From: Natronorubrum daqingense
GTDB lineage: Archaea > Halobacteriota > Halobacteria > Halobacteriales > Natrialbaceae
Direction of reading: 5' to 3'
DNA length: 64,000 nucleotides
NCBI RefSeq assembly: GCF_001971705.1
Contig: NZ_CP019327.1
Span: 186,001 to 250,000 of the forward strand
This document shows, piece after piece, positions 57,083 to 64,000 of the stretch. A program made the position numbers and the translations under genes. The notes beneath the pieces were generated by a model. The model was not told where the DNA came from, ran no database searches, and saw only the letters and a program-made list of their open reading frames with translations. How positions within the stretch are numbered: the stretch's first letter is position 1; each line of letters begins with the position of its first letter.

Positions 57083-57910
57083 ATGCTGGAACTTGAACAC
57101 GGGTTTCGCGTCGTCGACGTCTACGCGAGACTGCCACCGGATGGGGCGTCTCCCGGCGGAAGGGACTCCACGAGTACCCCGGATCGACTCGAGCGAGAGA
57201 TGCATCAAGCGGGAATCACCAGATCGGTCGTCTTTCCACCGGCGAGCGCCGACACGAGTTACGTCGGTGCGAACAACGGCGTCGCCCGCCACAGCGTCGA
57301 CCGGCCGTTTATCGCACTCGCTCGAATCAACGGAACACGACGACCAGGAACCTCCTCGATCGGACGACTCAGAAACGCCGTCAGCAGCCGAAACCCGTAT
57401 CACACGACTCCGGACGATATCGAAAAGTACGCCTACGATGACCGATTCCACGGCTTCGTCATCGATCCCAACGTCGACGATTATCCCGACAAAGCCGTCC
57501 TCGAGACGCTCGAGTCAGTCGGGCTCCCCGTCCTCGTCGCCGGTACTGGTGACGTTCGTCCCGTCCACCTCGAAGCCACCCTCCTCGAGCGATCGTTTCC
57601 CGTCGTCGTCGCACACTTCGGCGGCCACCCCCTCGAGCGCTCGCGCATGCACGAGATGATAGATTTACTCGAGCGCTACGACGAGTGCTACGTCGAGACG
57701 AGCTTCGTCCAGTATCGCGAAGTTCTCGAGCGCGCGTTGCTCGAACACCCGGATCGCGTGCTCTTCGGCAGCGGCGTTCCAGCCCGTCACCCAAACGTCG
57801 CCGTGATGGAAATCCTGACGCTCGACGTCTCCGAGGACAAACTCTGGCGTGCCTTTTCGAAGAACGCCTGTCGTGTGTTTGAGGCCCTATCCCCCGCGGG
57901 AAGCGGATAG
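57083..57910 (+). CDS. Amidohydrolase-like protein lacking the HxH metal motif
   Basis: 275-residue protein of the amidohydrolase-2 type (TIM-barrel). It begins MLELEHGFRVVDVYARLPPD: the N-terminal metal-binding HxH is missing. Internal HFGGHPLERSRM and LFGSGVPARHP match the family, but the Asp usual in FGxDxP is Gly. At least two metal ligands are therefore absent; the protein may not be an enzyme. It is divergent from the thermosome gene. Confidence 0.75.
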   Translation: MLELEHGFRVVDVYARLPPDGASPGGRDSTSTPDRLEREMHQAGITRSVVFPPASADTSYVGANNGVARHSVDRPFIALARINGTRRPGTSSIGRLRNAVSSRNPYHTTPDDIEKYAYDDRFHGFVIDPNVDDYPDKAVLETLESVGLPVLVAGTGDVRPVHLEATLLERSFPVVVAHFGGHPLERSRMHEMIDLLERYDECYVETSFVQYREVLERALLEHPDRVLFGSGVPARHPNVAVMEILTLDVSEDKLWRAFSKNACRVFEALSPAGSG

Positions 57911-58057
57911 AACGTCGCTCGAAGTACTATCGGGCATCGACCGGCCTATCACTTCCAATAGCCGGACGACGATACCACAGTCCCCCCGAGCAAGCCCACC
58001 GCTCAGAATCACGGACTCAGGGTCTGCGACGGAACGGGATCCGTCGATCGAGCACCC

Positions 58058-59428
58058 TCATCCGCCGAGACCCTCGAGAATCTCGTTCGCGACTCGTTCA
58101 CCCGAACGGATCGCCCCCTCCATGAACCCGCGCCCCTCGAGCGCCGTCTCCGAACCGGCCCAGTGGACGCCGTCGACGGGTTCGCGGAGCGCACCACCGC
58201 ACGTCGTCACCGTTCCAGGAGCCATCACGGCGTTGTACCCGCCCGTCGACCACCGCGTCGTCGACCAGGCTTCGTCGACGTACTCGAGGGGATCGACCGC
58301 CCGCGAGCCGAGGTAGCGGGCACACTCCTCGAGCACTCGTTCCCGGCGTTCGGACGCTGGCCGTTCGCTCCACTCGAGGGCGTTGCCGCCGGCGACGAAC
58401 GCGATGAGCAACCCTCGGTCCCCGTCCGGAAGCGTCGCGTCCGCGATTTCGGACACGACGCCGTCGGTTGCCAGTACCGACCCCGAATAACCGGCCTCGC
58501 GCCAGAACGGCTCCTCGTACGCCGCGACGCACTTGATTACCGCCCCCATCGGCATCCGCTGTAGCAACCCTCGTCGGCGGGCAGGTAACGGCGGATCGTG
58601 CTCGATACGTTCGATCAGCGGCGGCGGGACGGCGACGACGGCGTTCGAAACGACGTAGGATCCGTCGGACGTCTCGAGCGTCACGTCGTCCCCGCGTCGG
58701 TCGATCCGTCTCACCGGCTCGCTCAATCGGAGTGCGTCGCCGAGAGTCTCGGCCAGCCCCTGAGAGAGCTGTTGGGTACTGCCGGCGAGGCGATACTCCT
58801 GGGTAACGCCGCCCGAGTCGGTGACCGTCTCGAGCCCACCGCCAGCGTCGACGGCCGAAACAAAAGACAGCAACGAGAGTTGCGTCGGCTCGACGGCGAA
58901 TTCCGCGCGGACGAAGGCGTCGAACGTCTCCCGTGCGGCGTCGGTCGCTAACACCTCTCGCTTCCAGGATTCGAGAGTCGTCCCGTCCCACCTGTCGGCC
59001 TCGGCCGCCTCCTGGGGCGCCTCGAGGGGAACGTCGCGACGGAGGGTCTCGACCCGTTCGAACGCGTCGCGCAACTCGGCCGTCGATTCCGGTGCCAGCG
59101 CCCGAAACCGCTCTTCGTGTTCGAACACCTCACCCGTTACGGCGACTCGATCGACGCCCGAACGGTACTGTTCGCAAAGCTCGAGGTCGAATTCGTCGAC
59201 TAACTCGAGAACCCGCGCGTGCTCGCTTCCGATCCACTCCGCGCCGAGGTCGATCGTCCCGCCAGTTGACAGCGACTTACTCGCCGTTCGACCGCCGACG
59301 CGATCTCTCGCCTCGAGCACAACCGCGTCCAGCCCTCCAGCGGTTAGTTCTCGCGCCGCCACCAATCCGGCGAGTCCCGCACCAACGACGCCGACGTCGG
59401 CGCGATCCGTCGTTCGAGTATTGGTCAT
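58058..59428 (-). CDS. Flavin-containing amine oxidase
   Basis: 456-residue FAD protein of the amine oxidase family. The Rossmann dinucleotide motif VGVVGAGLAGLVAARELTAGG, then VVLEARDRVGGRTAS, are near the N-terminus; the C-terminal FAD segment is HWAGSETALEGRGFMEGA. The substrate (amine, polyamine or carotenoid-like) is not apparent. The ATG at 59428 is preferred over an overlapping upstream TTG. It is probably the last gene of the ribosomal operon, 80 bp after PAC2. Confidence 0.88.
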   Translation of the reverse strand: MTNTRTTDRADVGVVGAGLAGLVAARELTAGGLDAVVLEARDRVGGRTASKSLSTGGTIDLGAEWIGSEHARVLELVDEFDLELCEQYRSGVDRVAVTGEVFEHEERFRALAPESTAELRDAFERVETLRRDVPLEAPQEAAEADRWDGTTLESWKREVLATDAARETFDAFVRAEFAVEPTQLSLLSFVSAVDAGGGLETVTDSGGVTQEYRLAGSTQQLSQGLAETLGDALRLSEPVRRIDRRGDDVTLETSDGSYVVSNAVVAVPPPLIERIEHDPPLPARRRGLLQRMPMGAVIKCVAAYEEPFWREAGYSGSVLATDGVVSEIADATLPDGDRGLLIAFVAGGNALEWSERPASERRERVLEECARYLGSRAVDPLEYVDEAWSTTRWSTGGYNAVMAPGTVTTCGGALREPVDGVHWAGSETALEGRGFMEGAIRSGERVANEILEGLGG

Positions 59429-59508
59429 AGTTGCGAGCACATCACTGGGCAAAATAGCGTTGGGGCCTGCGGCGGATCGTTGATTACAGTCGCGGTTAGA
59501 CCGACGAC

Positions 59509-60282
59509 TCAACCGATGTACCGAAGATCCTCGTCGGTCGGCACGTCCATCTGCTGTTGTTGCTGTTGTTCCATCTCCTGAATCTTGCCGATCACGTCCT
59601 CCATCTCGTCTGCGCGCTCGTCGAGCGAGTCGTACTCGAGGTCGAACTCGAGGAGTTCCTCGAGTACCTCGAGCACTGCGCGTGCACTTTTCGGATCGAC
59701 GAGATAGCCGCTGGTTTCACCCATCAGACAGGCCGCGTCGAATCCGCGGCGCTCGCCCAATCCGAGTAAGAGTCCCGACACGCCGACGATCCCACCAGCG
59801 GGTTCGTCCTCGCGAAACTCGACCCCGACGTCCTCGAGTTCCTCCAGCAGCGACTCGTCGCTGACAGCGCCAATGACGGCGTACTCGTCGATGAGTTCGC
59901 CGGTCGGAACACCCCCGAGTGCGTACACCTCGCTCGCGCCGAACTCCTCGGCGATATCGAGAAACGCGTTCGTCAACGTGTAGTGACCCTCGTTCGTCTG
60001 GGCCTGGTGATCGCCGGTTAAAACGAGTAAATCTCTGCCGTCGGGAACGGAGACGGCGTGTAGTTCAGCGCAGGTGAGTTCGGCAACGCCGTCCTCGAGA
60101 CTCACCTGCGGTGGAAACTCTTCGGAGTACACTCGGCGGACGAGCGTACTGTCGCCCTCGAGTTCTTCGAGCAGGTGTTCGACGGCGAGACTCCCGACGT
60201 GTCCGACGCCCGGTAGTCCCTCGACGAGGACGGGGTCAGTAACGTCGGCCTCGGCGACTGCATCGATCTCGAGTTCGTCCAT
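59509..60282 (-). CDS. PAC2 family (proteasome assembly chaperone-like) protein
   Basis: 257-residue PAC2-family protein, named for eukaryotic proteasome-assembly chaperones. It contains LVEGLPGVGHVGSLAVEHLL, LTGDHQAQTNEGHYTLTNAF and YALGGVPTGE. A C-terminal helix ends with a run of five Gln (EMEQQQQQQMD). The archaeal role is not settled; genes of this family are often near aIF2-alpha and nop10. It follows nop10 by 6 bp. Confidence 0.9.
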   Translation of the reverse strand: MDELEIDAVAEADVTDPVLVEGLPGVGHVGSLAVEHLLEELEGDSTLVRRVYSEEFPPQVSLEDGVAELTCAELHAVSVPDGRDLLVLTGDHQAQTNEGHYTLTNAFLDIAEEFGASEVYALGGVPTGELIDEYAVIGAVSDESLLEELEDVGVEFREDEPAGGIVGVSGLLLGLGERRGFDAACLMGETSGYLVDPKSARAVLEVLEELLEFDLEYDSLDERADEMEDVIGKIQEMEQQQQQQMDVPTDEDLRYIG

Positions 60283-60288
60283 ACCGTA

Positions 60289-60468
60289 TCAGCGCCGGCG
60301 ACGTTTAAGAGCGCGTCGGTACTCGCCGTGTGGATCGTTCGGATCGAACGGCGCAGGCGCGGTATTCTCGGTCTCGCTCCCACAGTCAGGACACGTCTCA
60401 GAAAGCGTGTACACCGGGCGGTCGTGTGCGTCGCGCCACGCCGAACACACCCTGATGTCCGATTTCAT
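60289..60468 (-). CDS. nop10: RNA-protein complex protein Nop10
   Basis: 59-residue component of the H/ACA ribonucleoprotein that guides pseudouridylation. It starts MKSDIRVCSAWRDAHDRPVY, has the zinc-binding-like Cys pair ETCPDCG and ends in a basic tail (RRALKRRRR). The family FDPNDPHGEYRR segment is intact. It is only 3 bp from the aIF2-alpha stop and 6 bp from PAC2, the common archaeal order. Confidence 0.95.
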   Translation of the reverse strand: MKSDIRVCSAWRDAHDRPVYTLSETCPDCGSETENTAPAPFDPNDPHGEYRRALKRRRR

Positions 60469-60471
60469 GGC

Positions 60472-61272
60472 TTACTCGTCGTCGGTTCGTCGATCGCGGT
60501 GGTACTCGCCGTCGCCACCTTCACCTTCGATCGCGGTGATCGCTCGCTGTGCGCTCTCCTCGAGGTGGGATTCGGCGGTCTTGTAGTTCGGCGCACGAAC
60601 TTTGATTCGATACTCCGGTGCACCGACGTAGCTCACCTCGAGGTCGACTTCCTCGGGGACCTCGCCGTTTCCTTCGGCGGCCGCAAGCGCCTCGCGAATG
60701 CCGTCGACGCCACTTGGCGAGGCGTTCTCGAGGTCGACGTAGCCGGTTACGTTGACGTACGGAACCGAGACGTTTTCGCGAGCCGTCTCGACGAGCGAGT
60801 CGATTTCGTCCTCGGAGAGATCGGTGTCCTCGAGCGCTTCGACACCGTGGATCGCCGCCTGCTTGAAGCCGTTGTAGAGGCTGCCGTGGGCCGCGATCAG
60901 TTCGTTCGCGATTGCGGTGTAGGTCTCGTCGTCGGCGTCCTCGCCGAGGGCGATACCCATCCAGTTGTCTGCCTTTTGCTCGTTTTTCCACTCCTGAATC
61001 TTGTCGGAGCGCTGGTGGTCGTTGACGTCTTTCAACGAGAGATCGATCTGCTGGGAACTCTCGTCGATGTCGAGGACCTTGCAGACGACGATCTGACCCT
61101 CGCGGACGTGGTCGCGGACGTTTTTGATCCATCCGCTCGCGACCTCGGAGATGTGAATCAGGCCGCGTTTGTCCTGATACTCCTCGAGATCGACGAAGAC
61201 ACCGAAGTCCTCGATCTCGTCGATCTTACCGACGACGAGTTCGCCGGGTTCGGGCCAGCCGCTGTATTTCAT
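60472..61272 (-). CDS. Translation initiation factor aIF2 alpha subunit
   Basis: 266-residue factor, part of the heterotrimer that brings initiator Met-tRNA to the small subunit. An N-terminal S1 OB-fold ([33 protein letters not shown]) is followed by a helical domain and a C-terminal alpha/beta domain ([20 protein letters not shown]). Its ATG overlaps the S27e stop by four bases. The initiator tRNA gene it serves is at 63,021. Confidence 0.96.
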   Translation of the reverse strand: MKYSGWPEPGELVVGKIDEIEDFGVFVDLEEYQDKRGLIHISEVASGWIKNVRDHVREGQIVVCKVLDIDESSQQIDLSLKDVNDHQRSDKIQEWKNEQKADNWMGIALGEDADDETYTAIANELIAAHGSLYNGFKQAAIHGVEALEDTDLSEDEIDSLVETARENVSVPYVNVTGYVDLENASPSGVDGIREALAAAEGNGEVPEEVDLEVSYVGAPEYRIKVRAPNYKTAESHLEESAQRAITAIEGEGGDGEYHRDRRTDDE

Positions 61273-61442
61273 CGTGACTCGACAGTTTCGACGATCTCGT
61301 GTTCGATCTCGGCTTTGCCACCGGTCGGTCGCGCGAGCGTCGTGCCACAGACGGCACAGGCGACCTCCGAGGAGGCTTTGCCGAAGACGGTCTGTTCGTT
61401 CTCGCAGTCACTGCATCGGACACTGTAGAAATTTCCTGCCAT
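61269..61442 (-). CDS. rps27e: Ribosomal protein S27e
   Basis: 57-residue small-subunit ribosomal protein with a four-cysteine zinc ribbon ([26 protein letters not shown]). The ATG at 61442 ([12 protein letters not shown]) is chosen; open sequence extends upstream into L44e. Operon order L44e-S27e-aIF2alpha-nop10-PAC2. Confidence 0.95.
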   Translation of the reverse strand: MAGNFYSVRCSDCENEQTVFGKASSEVACAVCGTTLARPTGGKAEIEHEIVETVESR

Positions 61443-61447
61443 TGAAA

Positions 61448-61729
61448 TCACTCCTGGAACTCGAGTCGGCCAGCGCGCCATCCCTCGCGGAGGTGGGCCT
61501 TGCCACATTCGCCACAGCGGTACTTGAGGTCGGTTTTCTTGGTTGGCTTCTCGCCACCAGGAACCTTCGAGAAACGACCGGAGTTACCGATCGTTGCGCT
61601 GTTCCGTCGGGTACGGCGAGCGTCCCATTTCATTCCGCTGGAACGGCCGGATCGGGCCTTCTCGACTTCGTGCTCGTGGTGTTCGTTACAGTGCGGGCAG
61701 TACGTGTTGAATCGGCGTGGCATCTGCAT
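61448..61729 (-). CDS. rpl44e: Ribosomal protein L44e (eL42)
   Basis: 93-residue large-subunit protein with zinc ribbon ([24 protein letters not shown]). It starts [14 protein letters not shown]; the second Met (MPRRF) is also possible. It leads the operon: the 178-bp gap upstream to the divergent gene at 61,908 carries the promoter. Confidence 0.95.
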   Translation of the reverse strand: MQMPRRFNTYCPHCNEHHEHEVEKARSGRSSGMKWDARRTRRNSATIGNSGRFSKVPGGEKPTKKTDLKYRCGECGKAHLREGWRAGRLEFQE

Positions 61730-61907
61730 TGTTAATTCACTTGGCGTGGGGTAGGGCAGGGCTGTTTAAAACCCGTTTGGTTCGCTCTCGTGCCAGAAGT
61801 CCTTCGTGGACTCGGAATGAGCGTATCGTATTCACGATCGTGCGTAGTGACTGGTTCTCGAGGACCCCTTCGAAGCGTTTAATCGCCTCTCCTGTGAAGT
61901 GGGAGGT

Positions 61908-62174
61908 ATGAAGCGCCTCATCATTCACGGCGACCCGGGCATCCGGAAGGGGGCTATCGTCGAGTACGACGGCGAGGAACTGGTCTGCTTCGGGATCAAT
62001 CGCAACGGCGAGTGGCACGGCCCCGAAACCGTCCAGTTGTGGTGTACCGTCGGGAGCGAAGACGAGTACGAGGACTTCGAAAAGCGAAATTTCACCCCGC
62101 ACTTCCTCGACGTCGAACGCGTCGACGCCGACGACGTCACCGTCGTTCGGCCGTCGGCCGATCTCGCGATCTGA
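61908..62174 (+). CDS. Small haloarchaeal protein, function unknown
   Basis: 88-residue protein with a compact alpha/beta look: MKRLIIHGDPGIRKGAIVEY, VCFGINRNGEWHGPETVQLW, DFEKRNFTPHFLDVERVD. Conserved haloarchaeal small proteins of this kind are known, but a function is not. Divergent from the L44e operon. Confidence 0.8.
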   Translation: MKRLIIHGDPGIRKGAIVEYDGEELVCFGINRNGEWHGPETVQLWCTVGSEDEYEDFEKRNFTPHFLDVERVDADDVTVVRPSADLAI

Positions 62175-62504
62175 CTCGAACTTGCCGCCGCCGGGCAACG
62201 TTCCCTTCTCTCGGTCGGTTCCCGTCGTCGACCTCGAGAGCTGTGGCCTACGCGTACTGTGACTCCTCTTCTACACGTTTTCCCCTTCTGCACGTTTCCG
62301 AACACGCCGTCGTCTTTCGCCGGTGGGTCGTTACACTTCGTATCCACCCACCTACACCGTTTTACAAGTCGAGGTCCGAAGACGCGTTCTCGATGGCACG
62401 CAAACCTGTCGGCGAATCGCAACACGGATACGGGTGCCGAAGCCAGTGGTCGTTACGGTCGACGCTGCACACCGCACTACTACGCGGCCCTATCGAGGTA
62501 CTAT
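62175..62504. other. Gap before the GtrA gene
   Basis: 330 bp with no convincing gene. A TATA-like sequence (cgttttaca) lies at 62358-62366, about 140 bp before the GtrA start, so either the message has a long leader or another start is used. A short near-direct repeat (cacgttttcc, cacgtttccg) lies at about 62273-62300. Confidence 0.4.
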
Positions 62505-62954
62505 ATGACTCCAAACTCGCTCTCCGAGGCGATTCGGACGCGATTTCGAGCGTTGTGTTCGACATCGCGGTTCACCCAATTCGCTGGCGTCGGTTTCGTC
62601 GGCGCGGCGGTGGACAACCTCGTCCTCATCTTGTTGGTCGAATTGACGGTCCTCGGCCCGCTCTCCGCGAAAGTCATCTCGTGGGAGCTGTCGATCGTCG
62701 TCATCTTTCTGATCAACGAGTGGTGGACCTTCGCCGACTACGGGGCGATGACGCCTCGAGCGTTCGGCACCCGATTCGTTCGCTCGAATGCGGTCAGATT
62801 CGGCGGCTTTCTGGTGACGATGTTGGTCCTCGCTGTGTTAGTCGAATGGTTCGACGTCTGGTACGTCGCAGCGAATATCATCGGTACCGGAATCGGCTTC
62901 TTCGTCAACTACACCTGCGAGAGCCTCTACACGTGGAAGGTCCATCGAGACTAA
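62505..62954 (+). CDS. GtrA family membrane protein
   Basis: 149-residue protein with four membrane helices, of the GtrA family associated with lipid-linked sugar translocation. Conserved parts include QFAGVGFVGAAVDNLVLILL, FLINEWWTFADYG and NYTCESLYTWKVH at the C-terminus. No glycosyltransferase gene is adjacent. The ATG at 62505 (MTPNSLSEAIRTRF) is chosen by alignment with family N-termini. Confidence 0.85.
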   Translation: MTPNSLSEAIRTRFRALCSTSRFTQFAGVGFVGAAVDNLVLILLVELTVLGPLSAKVISWELSIVVIFLINEWWTFADYGAMTPRAFGTRFVRSNAVRFGGFLVTMLVLAVLVEWFDVWYVAANIIGTGIGFFVNYTCESLYTWKVHRD

Positions 62955-63020
62955 CGGTAGAAATCCCCATACGGTAGTCGAATCACAACCCTTATCTAAC
63001 ACACTCGGTTATGAAGTGAT

Positions 63021-63095
63021 AGCGGGATGGGATAGCCAGGAGATTCCGGCGGGCTCATAACCCGCAGACCGGTAGTTCAAATCTACCTCCCGCTA
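63021..63095 (+). tRNA. Initiator tRNA-Met (CAT anticodon)
   Basis: 75-base tRNA with an acceptor stem AGCGGGA/TCCCGCT (63021-63027 and 63088-63094), discriminator A, anticodon stem GCGGG/CCCGC with three G-C pairs next to the loop CTCATAA, and T-arm GGTAG/CTACC with loop TTCAAAT. The A1-T72 pair and the GGG/CCC anticodon stem are typical of initiator tRNAs. No intron and no encoded CCA. It starts the repeat array downstream. Confidence 0.96.
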
Positions 63096-63465
63096 CTTTT
63101 CGACGCGAGCAATAACGAAGAACGGAGTTATGAGTGACGTGAGCGTCGAAAATACGCTGAGTAGATTTGAAGTAGACGACGAGGGGGCACAGCGACCGAA
63201 GTCGCCGTAGTTCAAATCTACCTCCCGCTATGTTTTGGCGCGAACAAGCACGTGAGCGCCATCCATAGCACGGGGTAGATTTGAATCAGGGAACAGCGTT
63301 GCTGTGACCGTGGTTAAAATCTACCTCCCGCTACTTTTCGAGACGAACAATACCGCCGAGCGAAGCGAGGGGTCCGTGAGTCTCGAAAATACGACGAGTA
63401 GTTTGAACGAGAGAAGACCGGAGTGAAACGACGGTCTTCACGTAGTTCAAAGCTACCTCCCGCTA
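63096..63465 (+). repeat. Tandem array of tRNA 3'-end repeats with paired hairpins
   Basis: Three further copies of the tRNA's last 24 bases (T-arm plus 3' acceptor strand) lie at 63207-63230 (identical), 63310-63333 (two changes) and 63442-63465 (one change), 103-135 bases apart. The next ~20 bases are also conserved in all four (ending gcgaacaata-like). Each unit holds hairpin 1: A 63097-63106/63143-63152, B 63236-63241/63256-63261, C 63335-63344/63380-63389. Hairpin 2 is an inverted copy of the T-arm sequence paired with the direct copy: A 63161-63171/63211-63221, B 63274-63282/63317-63325, C 63398-63408/63445-63456. An inner stem-loop sits inside hairpin 2 in every unit. Confidence 0.85.
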
Positions 63466-63579
63466 CGTTTCATTGCAAACAACAACGAGGAATAGAGTAC
63501 CGAGTATGGTGAAAAAGCGTTCTGAACAGGGAGGACGAGTCCAACACCTCAACTTCGCGCTGGTTATAGAGTTACCGTC

Positions 63580-64000
63580 TTAGTGACTGAGTATCTCATT
63601 GGGACCTCTCCACTCGTCATGTAATAATCCATACCGGTCAACATCCACGTATTCTCCACCAGCAAATTGGGCCTCACGCGCGGTCCCTTCGTGGACGAAT
63701 CCCAATCGCTCACAGAGCGTCTTGGAAGCCTCGTTGGGTGCCATCACGGTTGCCGAAATCCGGTGCAATCGGAGGTATTCAAACCCATACTCGATGAGAT
63801 ACGCGCTGGACTCGAGTGCGTAGCCGTTTCCCCATGCTTTTGGGTGGAACCAGATACCGAAGTTCGCGTATCCGTCCCCCTTGATGATTGGCGAGAGCGA
63901 AAGCGATCCGACTGGTTCACCGACGAATTCCCCTTCTGACGGTACGGCGAGGAGAGTGACCGAATCACCATCGTTGTCGATCGGCCAAAGTTCGTCTCGA
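63580..64000 (-). CDS. GNAT family N-acetyltransferase (5' end outside window)
   Basis: C-terminal ~139 residues of a RimJ/RimL-like GNAT protein; the start is beyond 64000. The acetyl-CoA-binding region shows GIWFHPKAWGNGYALESSAY, LRLHRISATVMAPNEASKTL, CERLGFVHEGTAREAQFAGG and YVDVDRYGLLHDEW. It probably acetylates N-terminal amino groups or small molecules. Its C-terminus faces the tRNA repeat array. Confidence 0.85.
   Translation of the reverse strand, partial: RDELWPIDNDGDSVTLLAVPSEGEFVGEPVGSLSLSPIIKGDGYANFGIWFHPKAWGNGYALESSAYLIEYGFEYLRLHRISATVMAPNEASKTLCERLGFVHEGTAREAQFAGGEYVDVDRYGLLHDEWRGPNEILSH

Noticed and set aside
59429-59512. Start of the amine oxidase at a TTG overlapping PAC2
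   Set aside because: The extra 28 residues are not conserved-looking, and the ATG at 59428 begins just before the FAD-binding motif.
63096-63465. CRISPR array
   Set aside because: Repeats are tRNA-derived, imperfect and spaced irregularly (103-135 bp) with structured spacers; no cas gene.

Overview
The window is a gene-dense, GC-rich stretch of chromosome from a halophilic archaeon. Signs of this are very acidic proteins, TFB, aIF2-alpha, Nop10, S27e/L44e, a thermosome, membrane LonB, HalX and HalOD1 domains, a PurN-PurH fusion, mostly leaderless-looking starts, and an initiator tRNA-Met without an encoded CCA. A Natrialbales-type haloarchaeon is the best guess, but the sequence does not prove it. 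No rRNA, CRISPR array, insertion sequence or obvious provirus was seen.

Layout. 1-8.1 kb: purine synthesis (purH cut by the left edge, purB), a NikR-type regulator, a cupin, an acyl-CoA dehydrogenase, a HalX response regulator, a CPBP protease and membrane proteins. 8.1-14.2 kb: a tight minus-strand lysine operon, dapA-dapB-dapD-lysA-dapF-dapE. 14.6-18.2 kb: htpX, then a less dense accessory patch with a Tat-signal protein ending in a ten-cysteine, halocin C8/S8-like domain, behind a very AT-rich promoter. 18.4-31 kb: housekeeping (PUA protein, nac, trmI, ppsA, panD/mfnA, NSS transporter, metG, pyk). 31-36.2 kb: NfeD, stomatin, an odd winged-helix protein with a Tat-like N-terminus, a HAD hydrolase and XTPase. 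36.4-40.9 kb: tfb, aroD, aroB'. 40.9-44.5 kb: SprT-like protein, NUP family protein, divergent Nramp. 44.8-48.6 kb: trpC-trpB-trpA plus ADTH synthase, with three GTAC half-sites phased at 10 bp in front of trpC. 48.8-57.9 kb: a cysteine-less MGMT homologue, CPBP protease and lonB, nadM and a SAM hydrolase, HalOD1, thermosome, amidohydrolase. 58-62.2 kb: the conserved L44e-S27e-aIF2alpha-nop10-PAC2 operon and an amine oxidase. 62.5-64 kb: GtrA, initiator tRNA-Met, a tandem array of tRNA 3'-end repeats, and a truncated GNAT gene.

Connections. aroB' and ADTH synthase give the archaeal early shikimate route, which starts from aspartate semialdehyde, also the entry point of the DAP lysine operon; aroD and the trp genes carry it on to tryptophan. 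PpsA and Pyk catalyse opposite directions of the PEP/pyruvate step. LonB, two CPBP proteases, HtpX, NfeD and stomatin make the window rich in membrane-protein quality-control genes.

Most interesting: the repeat array after the initiator tRNA (63,096-63,465), whose units keep paired hairpin arms through compensatory changes; the halocin-like precursor (16,221-17,282); and the phased TRP-box-like operator before trpC (48,629-48,656).
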